From NCBI GenBank assembly GCA_023388385.1, contig JAEWGK010000270.1:1-9065 (forward strand): DNA of 9,065 bases, written 5' to 3'. Source of the stretch: Actinomycetes bacterium (GTDB lineage: Bacteria > Actinomycetota > Actinomycetes > Mycobacteriales > Mycobacteriaceae). Below, piece by piece: positions 8,092-9,065 of this stretch; within the stretch, counting starts at the first letter, position 1, and every line of letters begins with the position of its first letter. The translations under genes were made by a program, and so were the position numbers. A model generated the notes under the pieces. That model had not been told where the DNA came from. It worked only from the letters and a program-made list of their open reading frames with translations, and did not search any database.

Positions 8092-8122
8092 ACCATCAGT
8101 CACGTCAGCACCATCAATCACG
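8092..8122. repeat. Tandem 13-bp direct repeat, possible operator
   Basis: ACCATCAGTCACG (8092-8104) and ACCATCAATCACG (8110-8122) match at 12 of 13 positions with an 18-bp period. They lie between the divergent typA and secreted-protein genes, in the AT-richer part of the spacer. Paired direct repeats in such a place can be regulator sites. I do not recognise the motif as a known corynebacterial operator. Confidence 0.45.
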
Positions 8123-8155
8123 CCCCTCACAACCTTTCGTGTTCGACGTAAAAAT

Positions 8156-8183
8156 GGCTCGGTTTCCCTGCGGAAACGGAGCC
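8156..8183. repeat. 12-bp-arm inverted repeat beside an A-tract; minus-strand terminator or operator
   Basis: Arms GGCTCGGTTTCC (8156-8167) and GGAAACGGAGCC (8172-8183) pair at 11 of 12 positions around the loop CTGC. The left side is AAAAAT on the plus strand, so read on the minus strand the hairpin is followed by ATTTTTAC, the layout of an intrinsic terminator directed toward typA. No minus-strand gene is seen to its right within the window. Alternatively it is a dyad operator, since its right arm abuts the -10 box of the secreted-protein promoter. Confidence 0.6.
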
Positions 8184-8192
8184 TGACATAAT
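8163..8192 (+). promoter_or_regulatory. Probable promoter of the secreted-protein gene
   Basis: TTTCCC (8163-8168) and CATAAT (8187-8192) are separated by 18 bases; TAGAGT (8192-8197) is an overlapping alternative -10. The resulting 5' leader would be about 70 bases. The -35 element and spacer lie within the large inverted repeat, so a protein bound to that dyad would affect this promoter. Confidence 0.5.
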
Positions 8193-8209
8193 AGAGTCCT
8201 GAAAACAGC

Positions 8210-8226
8210 CGGACGGACGCCGTCCG
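8210..8226 (+). other. Hairpin in the 5' leader of the secreted-protein gene
   Basis: CGGACGG (8210-8216) and CCGTCCG (8220-8226) form a perfect 7-bp stem with loop ACG, near the predicted 5' end of the mRNA and 33 bases before the Shine-Dalgarno sequence. A 5'-end stem like this often protects an abundant mRNA from decay. No riboswitch or anti-terminator partner is visible. Confidence 0.4.
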
Positions 8227-8273
8227 CCGCACGTCCGCACGCAGTTCGAATTTCCACCGAGGAGACGCTCATC

Positions 8274-8972
8274 ATGACCTCCACCCTCCGCAAGACCGCC
8301 CGCCGCGCCGCGGTCGTCGCCGGTGCCGCCACCCTGCTGTCCGGCCTCGCCGCGCCGGCCGCCGTCGCCAACCCGCTCGAGTCCGGGTCCGACGCCATCC
8401 CCGCCGACTACGCCGAGCAGGTCCAGTCCGTGCTCGACCGGGCCGGCATCCCGTCCGACATCCGCGAGAAGCTGGAGAGCGGCCTCGCGTCCCTCACCGG
8501 CGGCTCCTCCGCCGGAGAGGACGAGAAGGGCGAGGGCGAGGGCCTCATCCCGGAGAACGGCCCGAAGATCAACCAGTTCCTGCCGATGATCTCCCCCAAG
8601 TGCATCAACGGCGAGACCCCGTCCCTGGGCCTGGCCACCTCCATCCCGGGCCCGGCCCACCTGCCGCTGCCGGGCATCCCGTCCGGCCAGTCCGGCTTCG
8701 TCTTCACCGGCATGGGCACCCAGGGCCTCGCCGAGACCCAGGAGCTGACCATGAAGGTCCACTGGATCAACCCGCTGGACGGCAAGTGGGGCACCACCGT
8801 CCTGGATCGCACCGACCTGAACCCGGACGGCCCGGGCACCGTCTGGGGCGTCGGCGAAACCGGCTCCGGCCTGGTCCTCGCGGTCATCGAGGGCGGCATC
8901 ACCGCCGCCGAGCAGTCCGGCCCGGCCAACTGCACGTACTCCCCGTCCGCCGCGGTCATCCCGGTGAAGTAG
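8274..8972 (+). CDS. Secreted protein of unknown function, probably abundantly expressed
   Basis: A 232-residue protein with a clear Sec-type signal peptide: a basic start (MTSTLRKTARR), a hydrophobic core, and a likely AVA cleavage site between A32 and N33. The mature ~200 residues have a short helical N-terminal part (about 42-74), an acidic Gly/Glu linker (about 75-90), and a globular region with the distinctive PKCINGETPSLGLAT (108-122) and KVHWINPLDGKWGTT (161-175). It has only two cysteines, C110 and C220, a likely disulphide. AGGAG (8260-8264) lies nine bases before the ATG. Codons are overwhelmingly C-ending (GGC, ACC, GTC, TCC), unlike the mixed usage of mshB or lpqW, which suggests high expression. 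It may belong to the Rv1157c-like exported family found near typA in mycobacteria; this is a tentative recollection. Residues RR at 10-11 do not complete a Tat motif. Confidence 0.88.
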   Translation: MTSTLRKTARRAAVVAGAATLLSGLAAPAAVANPLESGSDAIPADYAEQVQSVLDRAGIPSDIREKLESGLASLTGGSSAGEDEKGEGEGLIPENGPKINQFLPMISPKCINGETPSLGLATSIPGPAHLPLPGIPSGQSGFVFTGMGTQGLAETQELTMKVHWINPLDGKWGTTVLDRTDLNPDGPGTVWGVGETGSGLVLAVIEGGITAAEQSGPANCTYSPSAAVIPVK

Positions 8973-9065
8973 CCCGGCGGACCACCGCGACGGACCCCGG
9001 CCACGGCCCCCCCCCCCCACCAAACCCTGCCGGCGGGGCGCCCCCCCCAGTTACCGCCCCCCCCA
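8973..9065. other. Tail after the secreted-protein gene with three poly-C runs, probable contig-end artefact
   Basis: After the stop there are about 30 bases of normal-looking sequence. Then come C runs of 12 (9007-9018), 8 (9041-9048) and 8 (9057-9064), with GCCCCCCCCA occurring twice, 16 bases apart. Nothing similar occurs elsewhere in the window. The base calls here should not be trusted. No convincing terminator for the upstream gene can be defined. Confidence 0.6.

Larger units (their letters stand above)
7863..8273. other. 411-bp divergent intergenic region between typA and the secreted-protein gene
   Basis: I find no credible gene here. Open frames crossing it are extensions or shadows of neighbours with Arg/Pro/Gly-rich composition. 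The typA side (7863-8050) is extremely GC-rich and structured, with a 9-bp inverted repeat at 8014-8047. The distal side (8080-8200) is distinctly more AT-rich and holds a tandem 13-bp direct repeat, a large inverted repeat and the promoter of the secreted-protein gene. The composition step suggests that the regulatory signals lie in 8080-8200 and that the GC-rich part could be typA leader. Confidence 0.7.

Noticed and set aside
8092..8122. The direct repeats as the start of a CRISPR array
   Set aside because: There are only two 13-bp units with a 5-bp gap. Units and spacers are far too short, and no cas gene is present.
8301..8312. Twin arginines in the secreted-protein signal peptide as a Tat signal
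   Set aside because: The context ARRAAVV lacks the S/T-R-R-x-F-L-K consensus. A Sec signal peptide with a basic n-region is the simpler reading.

Overview
The window reads as chromosomal core genome of a very GC-rich member of the Mycobacteriales, most likely a Corynebacterium. The grounds are a mycothiol gene (mshB), a succinylase-type lysine/DAP gene (dapC), an LpqW-type lipoprotein linked in mycobacteria and corynebacteria to lipoglycan assembly, and a typA - lpqW - mshB - membrane protein - fdxC - dapC order that matches what I recall of the Rv1165-Rv1178 neighbourhood of M. tuberculosis and its corynebacterial counterpart. I see no mobile element, tRNA, rRNA, CRISPR array or phage gene.

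Layout. At the left edge (minus strand) is the N-terminal half of an RluA-family pseudouridine synthase. It is divergent, across 43 bp, from a 93-residue two-helix membrane protein on the plus strand that appears to be leaderless. That small gene converges on dapC. From 1969 back to 857 is dapC, preceded by the 7Fe ferredoxin gene fdxC, with a GC-rich hairpin and a -10-like box between them. Further upstream on the same strand is a tightly packed run: typA (GTG start), 22 bp, lpqW, a 4-base ATGA overlap into mshB, and a 1-base TGATG overlap into a four-helix membrane protein. A 411-bp divergent intergenic region (7863-8273) then separates typA from a plus-strand gene for a secreted protein with strong C-ending codon bias. 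The last 60 bases hold three poly-C runs and look like a degraded contig end.

How the genes fit together. dapC supplies LL-DAP for lysine and peptidoglycan. LpqW probably supports periplasmic mannosylation of lipoglycans. MshB makes the mycothiol precursor GlcN-Ins. TypA is a ribosome-associated GTPase. The overlaps imply that lpqW, mshB and the membrane protein are translated together. The functional reason for that grouping is not evident from the sequence.

Nothing here looks like a new defence or mobile system. The parts most worth a second look are the typA/secreted-protein intergenic region (a 12-bp-arm inverted repeat and a tandem 13-bp direct repeat), the Cys-bracketed low-complexity insert in LpqW, and the uncharacterised membrane protein locked to mshB.
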